Source of the DNA: Raineyella fluvialis
Lineage (GTDB): Bacteria > Actinomycetota > Actinomycetes > Propionibacteriales > Propionibacteriaceae
Assembly (NCBI RefSeq): GCF_009646095.1
Contig: NZ_CP045725.1
Coordinates: 1,736,001 to 1,800,000 of the forward strand
Length of the DNA stretch: 64,000 nucleotides
Direction: 5' to 3'
Shown here: positions 28,831 through 38,184 of the stretch, one piece after another
How the letters are laid out: every line of letters begins with the position of its first letter
How positions within the stretch are numbered: the stretch's first letter is position 1
Program-made: the position numbers and the translations under genes
Notes under the pieces: generated by a model
What the model was told of the DNA's origin: nothing
What the model saw: only the letters and a program-made list of their open reading frames with translations
Database searches by the model: none

Positions 28831-28843
28831 GGCACCCCTCAGG
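28826..28843 (+). terminator. Hairpin at the end of the ARB-07466-type gene
   Basis: CCTGAGG and CCTCAGG form a 7-bp stem around a 4-base loop, overlapping the TGA stop of the gene at 27997-28830. No T-run follows, as is common in GC-rich genomes. Confidence 0.5.
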
Positions 28844-28998
28844 GGCACGGGCCCCGACGCATCTGGCGTCCTTGGCGCCGCTGCGGCGCGGCACAAGTGA
28901 CACAGACGCCGTCGTTCCAGTTACCCGCCGAGTGCCGACGCCCGGCATCTGCCCAGAAGCCCGGCGGCTGTGGCGGGGAGCGGGGCCACACCAGCAGA

Positions 28999-29098
28999 AC
29001 ACCCCGAGGATGACGGTTCCCGGCGGCGGCGCGCCGTGTGGGACCGCCGGTTGACGGCCCGATGCGCCACTCGCCGGGAACGATGTCCCCGGGGTGTG
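28999..29098. repeat. 100-bp imperfect palindrome in the intergenic region
   Basis: The arm at 28999-29023 (ACACCCCGAGGA then CGTTCCCGG) pairs with 29074-29098 (CCGGGAACG then TCCCCGGGGTGT), with 3-4 mismatches; the stem continues inward (CCCGGCG / CGCCGGG). It occupies much of the 303-bp gap between two convergent genes, where I see no other feature. It may be a bidirectional terminator or a small palindromic element. Confidence 0.5.
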
Positions 29099-29133
29099 AT
29101 TGGCGGAGGAGGATCACCCCTCCGGGAGTCGTG

Positions 29134-29514
29134 TCAGCGCTGTCCGCGGACGTTCACCAGGTCGCAGACGAAGATCAGGGTCTCACCGGGAGCGATGACG
29201 CCGCCGGCGCCACGGTCGCCGTAGGCCAGGTGCGAGGGGATGACCAGCTTGCGGCGGCCACCGACCTTCATGCCCTGGACGCCCTGGTCCCAGCCCTGGA
29301 TCACCTGGCCGACACCGAGCTGGAACGCCAGCGGGGTGCCGCGGCGGTAGGAGGAGTCGAATTCCTCGCCGGAGGAGTACGCGACCCCTACGTAGTGGAC
29401 GTCGACGACGTCGCCGGCCTTGGCCTCGGTACCCTCGCCGACGATCTCGTCGACGATCTGCAGCTCGGTGGGAGCCGGGCCCTCGGGCGGGTCGATCTCG
29501 GGGATATCAGTCAT
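29134..29514 (-). CDS. FKBP-type peptidyl-prolyl cis-trans isomerase
   Basis: A 126-residue protein starting at ATG 29514. It is essentially one FKBP domain: GDVVDVHYVGVAYSSGEEFDSS, FQLGVGQVIQGWDQGVQGMKVG and LAYGDRGAGGVIAPGETLIFVCDLV, with the residues that line the proline pocket present. There is no signal peptide, so it acts in the cytosol as a folding helper. Its start overlaps the stop of the upstream M50 protease gene by 4 bp, so the two are co-translated. Confidence 0.93.
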   Translation of the reverse strand: MTDIPEIDPPEGPAPTELQIVDEIVGEGTEAKAGDVVDVHYVGVAYSSGEEFDSSYRRGTPLAFQLGVGQVIQGWDQGVQGMKVGGRRKLVIPSHLAYGDRGAGGVIAPGETLIFVCDLVNVRGQR

Positions 29515-30248
29515 GCCGTCGAGCCTAGCGGCAGGAGCGGCGTGACCAACCCCGTGGCACCGAGAAGCATCCAGCCACCGAGCAGGAGCCCCGCCAGCGC
29601 CACGAGCATGAAGAGGCCGGTCCACAGCGCTGCGGGGACGTGGGTGAGCCGGGCCAGTTGGGCCGGGTCGGAGCCACGGTCACGCGTACCGGCGAGCTCC
29701 AGCGTCGGGCGTACGGCCCCCAGGAGCAGCACCCAGCAGAGCAGGTAGGCCAGCCAGCTCTGGAGGGCGACGGGCAGATACCAGGTGGCGAGCCCGAGTG
29801 CGCCGCCGACCACGAGGATCACCAGGAGCCCGTAGAGGTTACGGATCGCCAGCAGCATCAGCGCAAGGACCAGCAGGAACACCCACAGCAGGCCGGAAGC
29901 GTGACCGGTCCCCAGGATCGCCGCGGCGCCGACGCCGACGACGGCCGGGGCGGTGTAGCCGGCGCTCAGTGTGGCCACCATGCCGGGACCGCCTGCCCGT
30001 CCGCGAGTGACCGTCACCCCGGAGGTGTCGGCGTTGAGCCGGATGCCCTCGAGCCGGCGTCCGCAGAGCCCGCCGACGACGGCGTGCCCGGCCTCGTGGG
30101 TGATCGTCACCAGCATCCGGGTCGTACGCCATAGGGGTCGGAGTCCCACGAGCAGGATCGCCGCGAGGCCCAGACCGAGCACCACGGACGGGCCGGGCAG
30201 GGGCTGGGCGATCAGGGCGCGGTGCAGGATCGCGGACAGGATGTACAC
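29511..30248 (-). CDS. M50-family-like membrane zinc metalloprotease
   Basis: A 245-residue membrane protein with the zinc motif HEAGH in TITHEAGHAVVGGLCGRRLEGI near residue 50, and some six to seven hydrophobic segments. It resembles the actinobacterial M50 family that lacks a PDZ domain. A second conserved Asp in the usual NPDG-like position is not obvious. A substrate cannot be named. The start is probably GTG 30248. It is translated together with the FKBP gene. Confidence 0.8.
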   Translation of the reverse strand: MYILSAILHRALIAQPLPGPSVVLGLGLAAILLVGLRPLWRTTRMLVTITHEAGHAVVGGLCGRRLEGIRLNADTSGVTVTRGRAGGPGMVATLSAGYTAPAVVGVGAAAILGTGHASGLLWVFLLVLALMLLAIRNLYGLLVILVVGGALGLATWYLPVALQSWLAYLLCWVLLLGAVRPTLELAGTRDRGSDPAQLARLTHVPAALWTGLFMLVALAGLLLGGWMLLGATGLVTPLLPLGSTA

Positions 30249-30308
30249 GTGCCCAGTCTGGCGCTGTCGGCAAGGTCGGGGCCGGCGATGAGATCGTCGG
30301 TCTCGGCC

Positions 30309-31283
30309 TCAACGGCCTCTGCCGCGATCCAATGCGCGTCGGATCCGGGTCGCCAGCGCGTGGGGATCCTCGAGATCGGCCCACGTCCACCGCACGACTT
30401 CCAGACCAAGCCCCCGCAGTCTGTCCTCACGAAGCTTCTCTCGGTACACCACGGCGCCCGGATCCTTGCTCGGTGCCCCAGCGCCCTGGTACTTCAGCCG
30501 TCCGTCGAACTCTCCCGCGGTGTGGTGCTCCGGCCAGCCCAGATCGCATCTCGCGACGAAGTTGCCCCGTGGGTCGCGGACCTCCCATTGCAGTTCCGGG
30601 GTGGGAAGCCCTTCGTGGGCTAGGAGGACCCGGCTGATCGACTCGCCACCGCTCTCGGCCCTCGGATCGGCGAAGGCCAGGACCACTCTCGCCTTCGCGA
30701 TCCCGTGCCGCCCGGCGTCCTTGGCGATGATCCTGGTCATCTCGTCCCGGATCGCAGCCCCTCGTGTGCGGAGCACATGGTCGGCCAGCGCTACGGCTTC
30801 CGGCTTCGGCCCGGTGCGGGCCACGTCGACGACCGTACGGGCGGGCGTGGTCACCCGCAGGCCGTCGACCAATTGCCACTGGCCGCTGGGGACCGGGGCG
30901 GTATGAGTCACCAGCCTCTGCCGAATGCTGCCACCCCTGTCGCCCCTCGTGACATGGATGGCGTCGTCACCCAGCAGGCCCCACGGGACGTCGAGCCCCA
31001 GCCAGACCGCCGCGGACACATGACTGATCACGGTGTCCGGCTTCAGCAGCGGGCGGGCCGCCTGGATCATCGACCGGTGCCTGGCGACCGGGTCCTTCAC
31101 TCCGGGCACGACGTACGCGCCACGGCGCAGACGATCCAACTTCCCGGCTCGGTAGCGTGCCGACAGGTCGCGGGGATCGAGGCCCAGGAGCTTGGCGTCG
31201 TTCACCGTGATGAGGTCGCCGGGCGGATGGTTCTCACCCAGAATGTGCAGGGCTTGGGGCGGATCGGTCGGAGTGGGCCTCAT
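30309..31283 (-). CDS. AbiEi-like antitoxin-type N-terminus with DUF559/Vsr-like C-terminal domain
   Basis: A 324-residue protein starting at ATG 31283. The N-terminal part (LSARYRAGKLDRLRRGAYVV, DTVISHVSAAVWLGLDV, LRVTTPARTVVDVAR) matches the winged-helix and AbiEi-type regions common in actinobacteria. The C-terminal part has ARCDLGWPEHHTAGEFDGRL and LRGLGLEVVRWTWADL, like very-short-patch-repair nucleases, but the expected catalytic Lys of ExDxK is Arg here. No AbiEii-type toxin gene is adjacent. A paralogue lies at 49774. The open frame extends upstream into 19-bp repeats, which I exclude. DNA binding is likely; the real role is unknown. Confidence 0.72.
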   Translation of the reverse strand: MRPTPTDPPQALHILGENHPPGDLITVNDAKLLGLDPRDLSARYRAGKLDRLRRGAYVVPGVKDPVARHRSMIQAARPLLKPDTVISHVSAAVWLGLDVPWGLLGDDAIHVTRGDRGGSIRQRLVTHTAPVPSGQWQLVDGLRVTTPARTVVDVARTGPKPEAVALADHVLRTRGAAIRDEMTRIIAKDAGRHGIAKARVVLAFADPRAESGGESISRVLLAHEGLPTPELQWEVRDPRGNFVARCDLGWPEHHTAGEFDGRLKYQGAGAPSKDPGAVVYREKLREDRLRGLGLEVVRWTWADLEDPHALATRIRRALDRGRGR

Positions 31284-31522
31284 GGCTCCATCGAAGGCCT
31301 TGACTGCGCCGGACGGTAGCTCGGCAACGACATGGACAACACCTCGGGTGAACAGGACAACACCAGAGCCGGCTCGAGCTGCGTTACCCGCCCACACGGA
31401 TACGTCCGAGGTGGCGTGGGTGGGCGCACGAAGGCCACAGGCCGGAGCCGCGGGTCTTGTCGCGGATGCTCCTGCGGGGGTGCTGGGTCCCCGCGGACGT
31501 TCATGTGCTCCCGCTGCCGTCC

Positions 31523-31863
31523 CGAGGTCCGCGAGGTACTTGAGGGTCCGCGGGGTGCTCGAGAGTCCGCGAGGTGCTCGAGGGTCCGCGGGTGTCGGAG
31601 CGCCTACAAGGTTGCCCTGCCGAGTCGGGCACGCGTCCCAGGTGCCCAGGCCGGAGCCGCGGGTCTTGTTGCGGACGTTGTGATGGCAGCCAAGCTCCCC
31701 GCGGACGTTCATGTGCTCCCGCTGCCGTCCTGAGGTCCGCGAGGTACTTGAGGGTCCGCGGGCTGCTGGAGCATCCGCGGGGTGCTCGAGGGTCGGCGCG
31801 ATGCCGACAGGTCAGCAGGATGCAGTGTCCGCGCGGCGCTGGACGGTCCGCGGCGCGCTGGCG
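31523..31863. repeat. Two arrays of a 19-bp minisatellite inside a duplicated intergenic segment
   Basis: Array 1 (31523-31598) has four 19-bp units such as GAGGGTCCGCGGGGTGCTC. Array 2 (31731-31863) has six to seven more divergent units. The arrays are offset by 208 bp and are preceded by the same flank (CGCGGACGTTCATGTGCTC), so a segment of about 100 bp has been duplicated. The unit is not a multiple of three and no gene is supported. The region lies between the AbiEi/DUF559-like gene and the dGTPase-like gene and fills a gap of about 600 bp. Confidence 0.75.
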
Positions 31864-31886
31864 GACACCGCCCGCCCCGCAGCACC

Positions 31887-33413
31887 TCAGACCGACCCGC
31901 CACCCCACAGCAGGCCCGACCCACCGCGCAGCCGCGCCGCAGTCGCCTCGGCCTGGTGGTCCGTCATGGCCGCGACGAAGTCGATGATGCCGCGGCCGCG
32001 CCCCATCCGCAGCACGTCCTCGCGTGAGGTCATCCCGTCGAGCCAGCCCGGGTGGCGCCGGGCCACCCGCCGGTAGCCCTCGGTGGCGGTCTCGACCAGG
32101 TCGAGCAAGCGACGAGGGGCCCGGGTGGCGTCGAGCCGGTCGCCCAGCCAGTCGTCGAACGCCTCGACGATCTGCCGGATGACGTTCGCCTGCCCGCGCT
32201 GCATCAGGGCCAGGTCGGGGCGGTGCAGGACGAAGTACTGGTGGATGAACTTCAACACCTGCACCTCGTGCCAGGCCCCCGCCGACAGTTCGACGGACGA
32301 CCCCCGCACCGGCGGGTCATCGACGAGGCGGACGGACGCGACCAGGTCGTCGATCCACGTCGAGGTGAAGCCGGACAGGGACCGATCGGCAGCCATCGAG
32401 CCGTCGTACGGGATCGCCAGCACCCCTTCGACGAACTCCTTGCCGACCCGTAGCACCGCTTCCAGATAGGCGTCGTCGTCGAAGATCCAGGCGTCCCGAG
32501 CCGCCAGCCGCCGCCGGAGCCCTTCGAGCCCGATCCCGGGAGCCCGGGTCAGCGCGGCCAGCCGCTCGTCGGGGAGCAGGGTGAGTTCGTCGCGCTGCTG
32601 CGCCCAGGTGCGGAACTCACTCGACACGGCCGAGAACTGCAGCACCCCGGCCCGGTGGAAGTCGTCCAGGTCGTGCAGGGAGTAGGCGACGTCGTCGGCC
32701 AGGTCCATCACGGCGCAGTCGAGGGTCTGCAGGTCGGGCCGGAGGTCCGGGAACGCCTTCCGGACCGCGATCAGCTCGTCCAGGTCGGGCACGTACGCGT
32801 TGAACTTGTACGAGCCGCCGCTGGCGTCCGGACGGGCGCCGCGGGGCTGCCGCGCCCAGGTCCGCGGATGGGGGTCGGGCCAGTGGTGCCGGCCCCAGGG
32901 GTACTTGAGGACCGAGGCGCGAACGGCAGTGGTCAGGTTGAGGCCCTCGTCACCGGGTCCGTGCGTCTCGAGTTCGGTGAGCACCCGGAAGGTCTGGGCG
33001 TTGCCCTCGAATCCGTCGTTCAGGCCGAACCGGGTTCGGGCCTGGCGGTCCAGTTCCTGCTCGCCGAGGTGGCCGAACGGCGGATGGCCCAGATCGTGGG
33101 CGCCGGCCCCGGCCTGGGCGACGACGTGGTTGAGGCCGCCGAGGGCCTCGATCCGCTCCGGTGCCGCGCCCTCCTCGAGGCGTACGGCGATCGCCCGGGC
33201 CACCGCGGTGACCTTGATCGTGTGGGTCAGCCGGTTGTGGACGATCCCGCCGGTGGTGCCGGCCGAGACCACCTGGGTGACCTCGGCGAGCCGGGAGAAG
33301 GAGGGGGAGAAGCGGATCCGCTCCAGGTCGACCCGGTACTCCGAGTTGGTCCCGGCGGCCAACGGCCGGGCGACCCCGTCCTCGGTGCGGGCCCGATCCG
33401 TACGCGTCGACAT
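31887..33413 (-). CDS. dgt: dGTPase-like HD-domain phosphohydrolase
   Basis: A 508-residue protein. The start (EYRVDLERIRFSPSFSRLAEVTQV) and HDLGHPPFGHLGEQ with the HD metal-binding pair identify the deoxyguanosine triphosphate triphosphohydrolase family, which cuts dNTPs to nucleoside and triphosphate. DLADDVAYSLHDLDDFHRAG provides the next conserved Asp residues. The length is close to that of the bacterial Dgt type. Members differ in substrate preference, so 'dGTPase' is by family. It lies on the minus strand with a short gap to the mutarotase gene. Confidence 0.85.
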   Translation of the reverse strand: MSTRTDRARTEDGVARPLAAGTNSEYRVDLERIRFSPSFSRLAEVTQVVSAGTTGGIVHNRLTHTIKVTAVARAIAVRLEEGAAPERIEALGGLNHVVAQAGAGAHDLGHPPFGHLGEQELDRQARTRFGLNDGFEGNAQTFRVLTELETHGPGDEGLNLTTAVRASVLKYPWGRHHWPDPHPRTWARQPRGARPDASGGSYKFNAYVPDLDELIAVRKAFPDLRPDLQTLDCAVMDLADDVAYSLHDLDDFHRAGVLQFSAVSSEFRTWAQQRDELTLLPDERLAALTRAPGIGLEGLRRRLAARDAWIFDDDAYLEAVLRVGKEFVEGVLAIPYDGSMAADRSLSGFTSTWIDDLVASVRLVDDPPVRGSSVELSAGAWHEVQVLKFIHQYFVLHRPDLALMQRGQANVIRQIVEAFDDWLGDRLDATRAPRRLLDLVETATEGYRRVARRHPGWLDGMTSREDVLRMGRGRGIIDFVAAMTDHQAEATAARLRGGSGLLWGGGSV

Positions 33414-33454
33414 GGCCTCACTCTAATGGGAGGGCTCGCCGTCCCCCCTCACAC

Positions 33455-34375
33455 TCAGGCCAGGCTGCGCCTCACGCCGCTCCGTTGCGTACGATCCACG
33501 GCGATCCGCTGGTGGATGGTGTGCGACTGGCCGGGGGACAGCGTGACGGCGCCCGCGCCGACGTTCGCCGCCTCGACGCAGAGCATCTCCTGCCACTCGT
33601 CGTTGCCGAAATCGCCCATCTTGGCCGACTTGCTGACGAAGGGGTTCCAGATGACCGTCTGCCCGGAGCCGCGCTTGTTGATCCCGAGGGTGCGCTTGAG
33701 CGTCGGGTCCTTGACCACCACGTCGCCCGCGTGCTGGTAGATGCGGTCGGTCTCCCCGACGATCACCACGGTGCCCCGCTGGTCGAACTCCCCGTTGATC
33801 ACCTTGTCGTGGTAGCCGCAACCGTCCAACCCGTCGATGGTGATCCGGCGGGCGTCACCGACGTGCAGGTAGGTGTGCAGTGCCTCCTCGAAGGTGAACG
33901 GGGTACTGCGGTTGCCGTACGCCTCGACGCGCAGGTCGATGTCGAGCACCTGACCCACGGTGTAGGTGATGTCGGCGGCCCAGTCCCGGTCGAAGTCCTC
34001 CAGGCCGGCCAGGTCCACGTCGTGCCCGTCCAGGTGCAGGCGGAGCCGGATGCTGTCGGCGACCGGGGTCGCCTCCACCAGCGCCCAGCGGGTCAGCCGT
34101 GCGACACCATGCGGCGGGTAGTGCTGCCCGTCCGTCCCGGAGCCGAACCAGGGGAAGCAGATCGGTACGCCGCCTCGGATCGCCGCCCCGTCCTCGAAGC
34201 GCGACATCCCGCTCAGCCAGATGACCGGCTCCTGCCCGGTCGGCTGCCAGCCCGTGAGGTGACCCCCGTGCAGGTACACCTCCGCGGTGCATGAGCCGAT
34301 GGCCACCCGCACCACCGGCTGGCCACCCTCGCCCTGCTCGAGCGTGACACCGTCGGGAAGCTCAGAGTTCTCCAT
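33455..34375 (-). CDS. D-hexose-6-phosphate mutarotase (aldose 1-epimerase family)
   Basis: A 306-residue protein with the galactose-mutarotase-like fold: EVYLHGGHLTGWQPTG, GGVPICFPWFG, HGVARLTRWALVE with the catalytic His, and FTFEEALHTYLHVGDA and VWNPFVSKSAKMGDFGNDEWQEMLCVEAANVG-type segments near the end. These match the YeaD/hexose-6-phosphate mutarotase subgroup. It interconverts alpha and beta anomers of sugar phosphates. It is divergent from pgi, which uses the same substrate pool, a sensible pairing. Confidence 0.88.
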   Translation of the reverse strand: MENSELPDGVTLEQGEGGQPVVRVAIGSCTAEVYLHGGHLTGWQPTGQEPVIWLSGMSRFEDGAAIRGGVPICFPWFGSGTDGQHYPPHGVARLTRWALVEATPVADSIRLRLHLDGHDVDLAGLEDFDRDWAADITYTVGQVLDIDLRVEAYGNRSTPFTFEEALHTYLHVGDARRITIDGLDGCGYHDKVINGEFDQRGTVVIVGETDRIYQHAGDVVVKDPTLKRTLGINKRGSGQTVIWNPFVSKSAKMGDFGNDEWQEMLCVEAANVGAGAVTLSPGQSHTIHQRIAVDRTQRSGVRRSLA

Positions 34376-34485
34376 GCCGCCACGGTAGCGGGTCGTACGG
34401 TCGTCGCGGCGCGGTATCGCGGGCGATCCCCCGTGGGGTGCGCCCCGGGCGGACGCGTGCGGACCTGCGGCCCTAGTCTTGCCTC

Positions 34486-36153
34486 ATGCAGTCTCCCGTT
34501 GATGCCACCACCACCGAGGCCTGGGGGCGGCTGAGCTCCCTCGCCCAGGACTACCGACCGAACATGCGTACGTGGTTCGCCGAGGACCCGGGACGTACCG
34601 AGCGCCTCTCCTTCACCGCCGGGGACCTCTTCGTCGACATGTCGAAGAACTGGCTGGACGACACCATCGTGTCCAGCCTCGTCGACCTCGCCGACCAGGT
34701 GCACCTCACCGACCGGATCGACGCGATGTTCCGCGGCGACCGGATCAACGTCACCGAGGACCGCTCGGTGCTGCACACGGCGCTGCGCAAGCCCGCGGGC
34801 CAGTCGTTGATCCTCGACGGCAAGGACGTCGTGGCCGACGTCCAGGGTGAGCTCGACAAGATCTACGCCTTCGCCCGGAAGATCCGTTCCGGCGAGTGGC
34901 GCGGCATCACCGGCAAGACGATCCGGACCATCGTCAACATCGGCATCGGCGGTTCCGACCTCGGCCCGGTGATGGCGTACGAGGCGCTCAAGCCGTACGG
35001 CCAGCTCGGCCTGGAATGCCGCTTCATCTCCAACATCGACCCGACCGACGCGGCCGAGAAGACCTTCCTGCTCGACCCGGAGACCACGCTGGTCATTGTC
35101 GCCTCGAAGACGTTCACCACGCTGGAGACCATCACCAACGCCCGCATCGTCCGCAACTGGCTGCTCTCCACGCTGAAGGACCGCGGCGCGATCGCCGACG
35201 GTCAGGAGAACGAGGCCGTCGCCAAGCACTTCGTCGCCGTCTCGACCGCCCTGGAGAAGGTCGCCGCCTTCGGCATCGACCCGGCGAACGCGTTCGGGTT
35301 CTGGGAGTGGGTCGGTGGCCGCTACTCGGTCGACTCCGCGGTGGGCACGGCGCTGGCCGTCTACATCGGCCCGGACAACTTCGAGGCGTTCCTCGCCGGC
35401 TTCCACGCGATGGACGAGCATTTCCGTACGACGCCGCTCGAGCGCAACGTGCCCGCGCTGATGGGTCTGCTGAACATCTGGTACACGAACTTCCACGGCG
35501 CCCAGTCGCACGCCGTGCTGCCGTACGCCCAGTACCTGCACCGCTTCCCGGCGTACCTGCAGCAGCTGACGATGGAGTCGAACGGCAAGCGCGTCCGCTG
35601 GGACGGCACCCCGGTGACCTCCGACACCGGCGAGATCTTCTGGGGCGAGCCCGGCACCAACGGCCAGCACGCGTTCTACCAGCTGATCCACCAGGGCACC
35701 CGGCTCGTCCCGGCCGACTTCATCGCGGTCGCCAACCCGGCCAACCCGACCCGGGACGCCGAGAACGACGTGCACGAGTTGTTCCTCGGCAACTTCTTCG
35801 CGCAGACCAAGGCGCTGGCGTTCGGCAAGACGGCCGACGAGGTGCGGGCCGAGGGCACGCGTGAGGAGATCGTCTCCGCGCGGGTGTTCCCGGGCAACCG
35901 GCCGACCACCTCGATCATGGCGCCGGAGCTGTCCCCGTCCGTGCTGGGCCAGCTGATCGCCCTGTACGAGCACATCACCTTCACCGAGGGCATCGTCTGG
36001 GGCATCGACTCCTTCGACCAGTGGGGTGTCGAACTCGGCAAGCAGATGGCCAAGGAGCTGACCCCCGCGGTGGCCGGCAACGAAGCCGCGATCGAGGCCC
36101 AGGACCCGTCGACCAAGGCGCTGATCCGCTACTACCGCTCGCAGCGGGTCTGA
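34486..36153 (+). CDS. pgi: Glucose-6-phosphate isomerase
   Basis: A 555-residue enzyme interconverting glucose-6-phosphate and fructose-6-phosphate. Conserved blocks: [18 protein letters not shown] (phosphate binding), [28 protein letters not shown] (first PGI signature) and [16 protein letters not shown] (second signature, with catalytic Lys nearby); the catalytic Glu is in [19 protein letters not shown]. The length is normal for the long bacterial type. Start ATG 34486 follows a 110-bp gap from the divergent mutarotase gene. A strong terminator hairpin follows. Confidence 0.97.
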   Translation: MQSPVDATTTEAWGRLSSLAQDYRPNMRTWFAEDPGRTERLSFTAGDLFVDMSKNWLDDTIVSSLVDLADQVHLTDRIDAMFRGDRINVTEDRSVLHTALRKPAGQSLILDGKDVVADVQGELDKIYAFARKIRSGEWRGITGKTIRTIVNIGIGGSDLGPVMAYEALKPYGQLGLECRFISNIDPTDAAEKTFLLDPETTLVIVASKTFTTLETITNARIVRNWLLSTLKDRGAIADGQENEAVAKHFVAVSTALEKVAAFGIDPANAFGFWEWVGGRYSVDSAVGTALAVYIGPDNFEAFLAGFHAMDEHFRTTPLERNVPALMGLLNIWYTNFHGAQSHAVLPYAQYLHRFPAYLQQLTMESNGKRVRWDGTPVTSDTGEIFWGEPGTNGQHAFYQLIHQGTRLVPADFIAVANPANPTRDAENDVHELFLGNFFAQTKALAFGKTADEVRAEGTREEIVSARVFPGNRPTTSIMAPELSPSVLGQLIALYEHITFTEGIVWGIDSFDQWGVELGKQMAKELTPAVAGNEAAIEAQDPSTKALIRYYRSQRV

Positions 36154-36190
36154 CAGGAGCGGGTCTCCTAGCTCGAGCCCTCCGATCCCT

Positions 36191-36228
36191 CCGCCCCACC
36201 CTGACCGTCCGCTGTCGGGGTGGGGCGG
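36191..36228 (+). terminator. Terminator hairpin after pgi
   Basis: CCGCCCCACCC at 36191-36201 pairs with GGGTGGGGCGG ending at 36228, an 11-bp GC stem with a 16-base loop, about 40 bp after the pgi stop. There is no T-run. Confidence 0.7.
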
Positions 36229-36335
36229 AACCGTTCCGGGGCACCTGCCGAGGCCACTGCCGGACGAACCCATCCGTACGATTCGTGGGGCGCGGGTCTT
36301 GACGCGGGGTGCCCCGATGGCGGTTGGCTGGAGTC

Positions 36336-37334
<999 letters not shown>

Positions 37335-37346
37335 CAGCTTCCCTTG

Positions 37347-37382
37347 ATCGCCCCCGACGGCCCACAGGTCGTCGGGGGCGAT
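37347..37382 (+). terminator. Terminator hairpin after the aldo/keto reductase gene
   Basis: ATCGCCCCCGACG and CGTCGGGGGCGAT form a perfect 13-bp stem around a 10-base loop, 12 bp after the stop codon. Confidence 0.8.
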
Positions 37383-37409
37383 GTCACGTCTGTCACGTTC
37401 TCCACCGAT

Positions 37410-37426
37410 TGACTGACGGTCAGTCA
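37410..37426. promoter_or_regulatory. Operator palindrome of the TetR-type regulator
   Basis: TGACTGACGGTCAGTCA is a perfect 17-bp palindrome (8-bp arms, one central base), 17 bp before the GTG start of the TetR-type gene. It probably overlaps the promoter and would let the regulator repress itself and the efflux genes after it. Confidence 0.8.
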
Positions 37427-37443
37427 GTTGTACGCTTGACGGT

Positions 37444-38184
37444 GTGGGACGGGTCTCGAAGGCACCCGAGGAGCGCCGCGACGAACTCCTCGACACGGCA
37501 CTGCGGCTCTGCACGACCGTGGGGTACGACGCGCTGTCGATCGATCAGCTGACCCGCGAGGCGGGTGTCGCGAAGGGCACGTTCTACTACTACTTCGGCT
37601 CGAAGCAGGACATGCTCGGCGCCCTGGTCCAGCGCTTCGTGGACGGCCTGTTCGCCAGCCTCGAAGCCGGCGCGCAGGATCTGACCGGGACCGGGGCCGA
37701 CCGGTTCGGGGCCCTCCTCGGCCAGGCCACGGCGTGGAAGACCGAGCGCGTCGAGGACGCGATGGCGTTCATCCCGCTGCTCTACAAGCCGGAGAACGTC
37801 GAGTTGCGCCACCGCCTCTTCGACCTGTGGCACGACCGGACCAGGGACCTCTTCCGGCCTCTGGTCGCGTTGGGATCCTCCGACGGGACGTTCATGGTCG
37901 CCGAGGTGGACGCCACCACCGACCTCGTGCTGTCCCTCTGGCTGGATGCCTCGACCCGGATCTTCGAGGATGCGATCGCCGCCGGATCATCCGATGGGTT
38001 CGCGGACCACATCGTCCGCGGCATGACCGCCCTGACCACGGCGGCGGAACGCATCCTCGGGGCGCGCGAGGGCACCTTCGCGATCCCCCTCGACCACGCG
38101 ATGGTGCGTGGCCTGCACCCACTCTTCATGGCTGCCCTCGCTCCGGGGACGGCCTCCACCCCATCGACCGGGAGGGCCCGATGA
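37444..38184 (+). CDS. TetR/AcrR-family transcriptional regulator
   Basis: A 246-residue repressor from GTG 37444. The N-terminal DNA-binding domain is clear: RRDELLDTALRLCTTVGYDA, then the helix-turn-helix LSIDQLTREAGVAKGTFYYYFGSKQDM. The ligand-binding half (residues 70-240) is unlike any I can name. It is first in an operon with an MFP subunit, an ABC ATPase and a permease, each overlapping the next by a few bases. It most likely controls this exporter through the palindrome at 37410-37426 in response to an exported compound or a membrane signal. Confidence 0.92.
   Translation: MGRVSKAPEERRDELLDTALRLCTTVGYDALSIDQLTREAGVAKGTFYYYFGSKQDMLGALVQRFVDGLFASLEAGAQDLTGTGADRFGALLGQATAWKTERVEDAMAFIPLLYKPENVELRHRLFDLWHDRTRDLFRPLVALGSSDGTFMVAEVDATTDLVLSLWLDASTRIFEDAIAAGSSDGFADHIVRGMTALTTAAERILGAREGTFAIPLDHAMVRGLHPLFMAALAPGTASTPSTGRAR

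Noticed and set aside
31284-31712. N-terminal extension of the AbiEi/DUF559-like gene
   Set aside because: It runs through 19-bp non-coding repeats; ATG 31283 gives a normal-length protein.
31523-31863. CRISPR array
   Set aside because: Units are contiguous 19-mers without spacers, and no cas genes are present.
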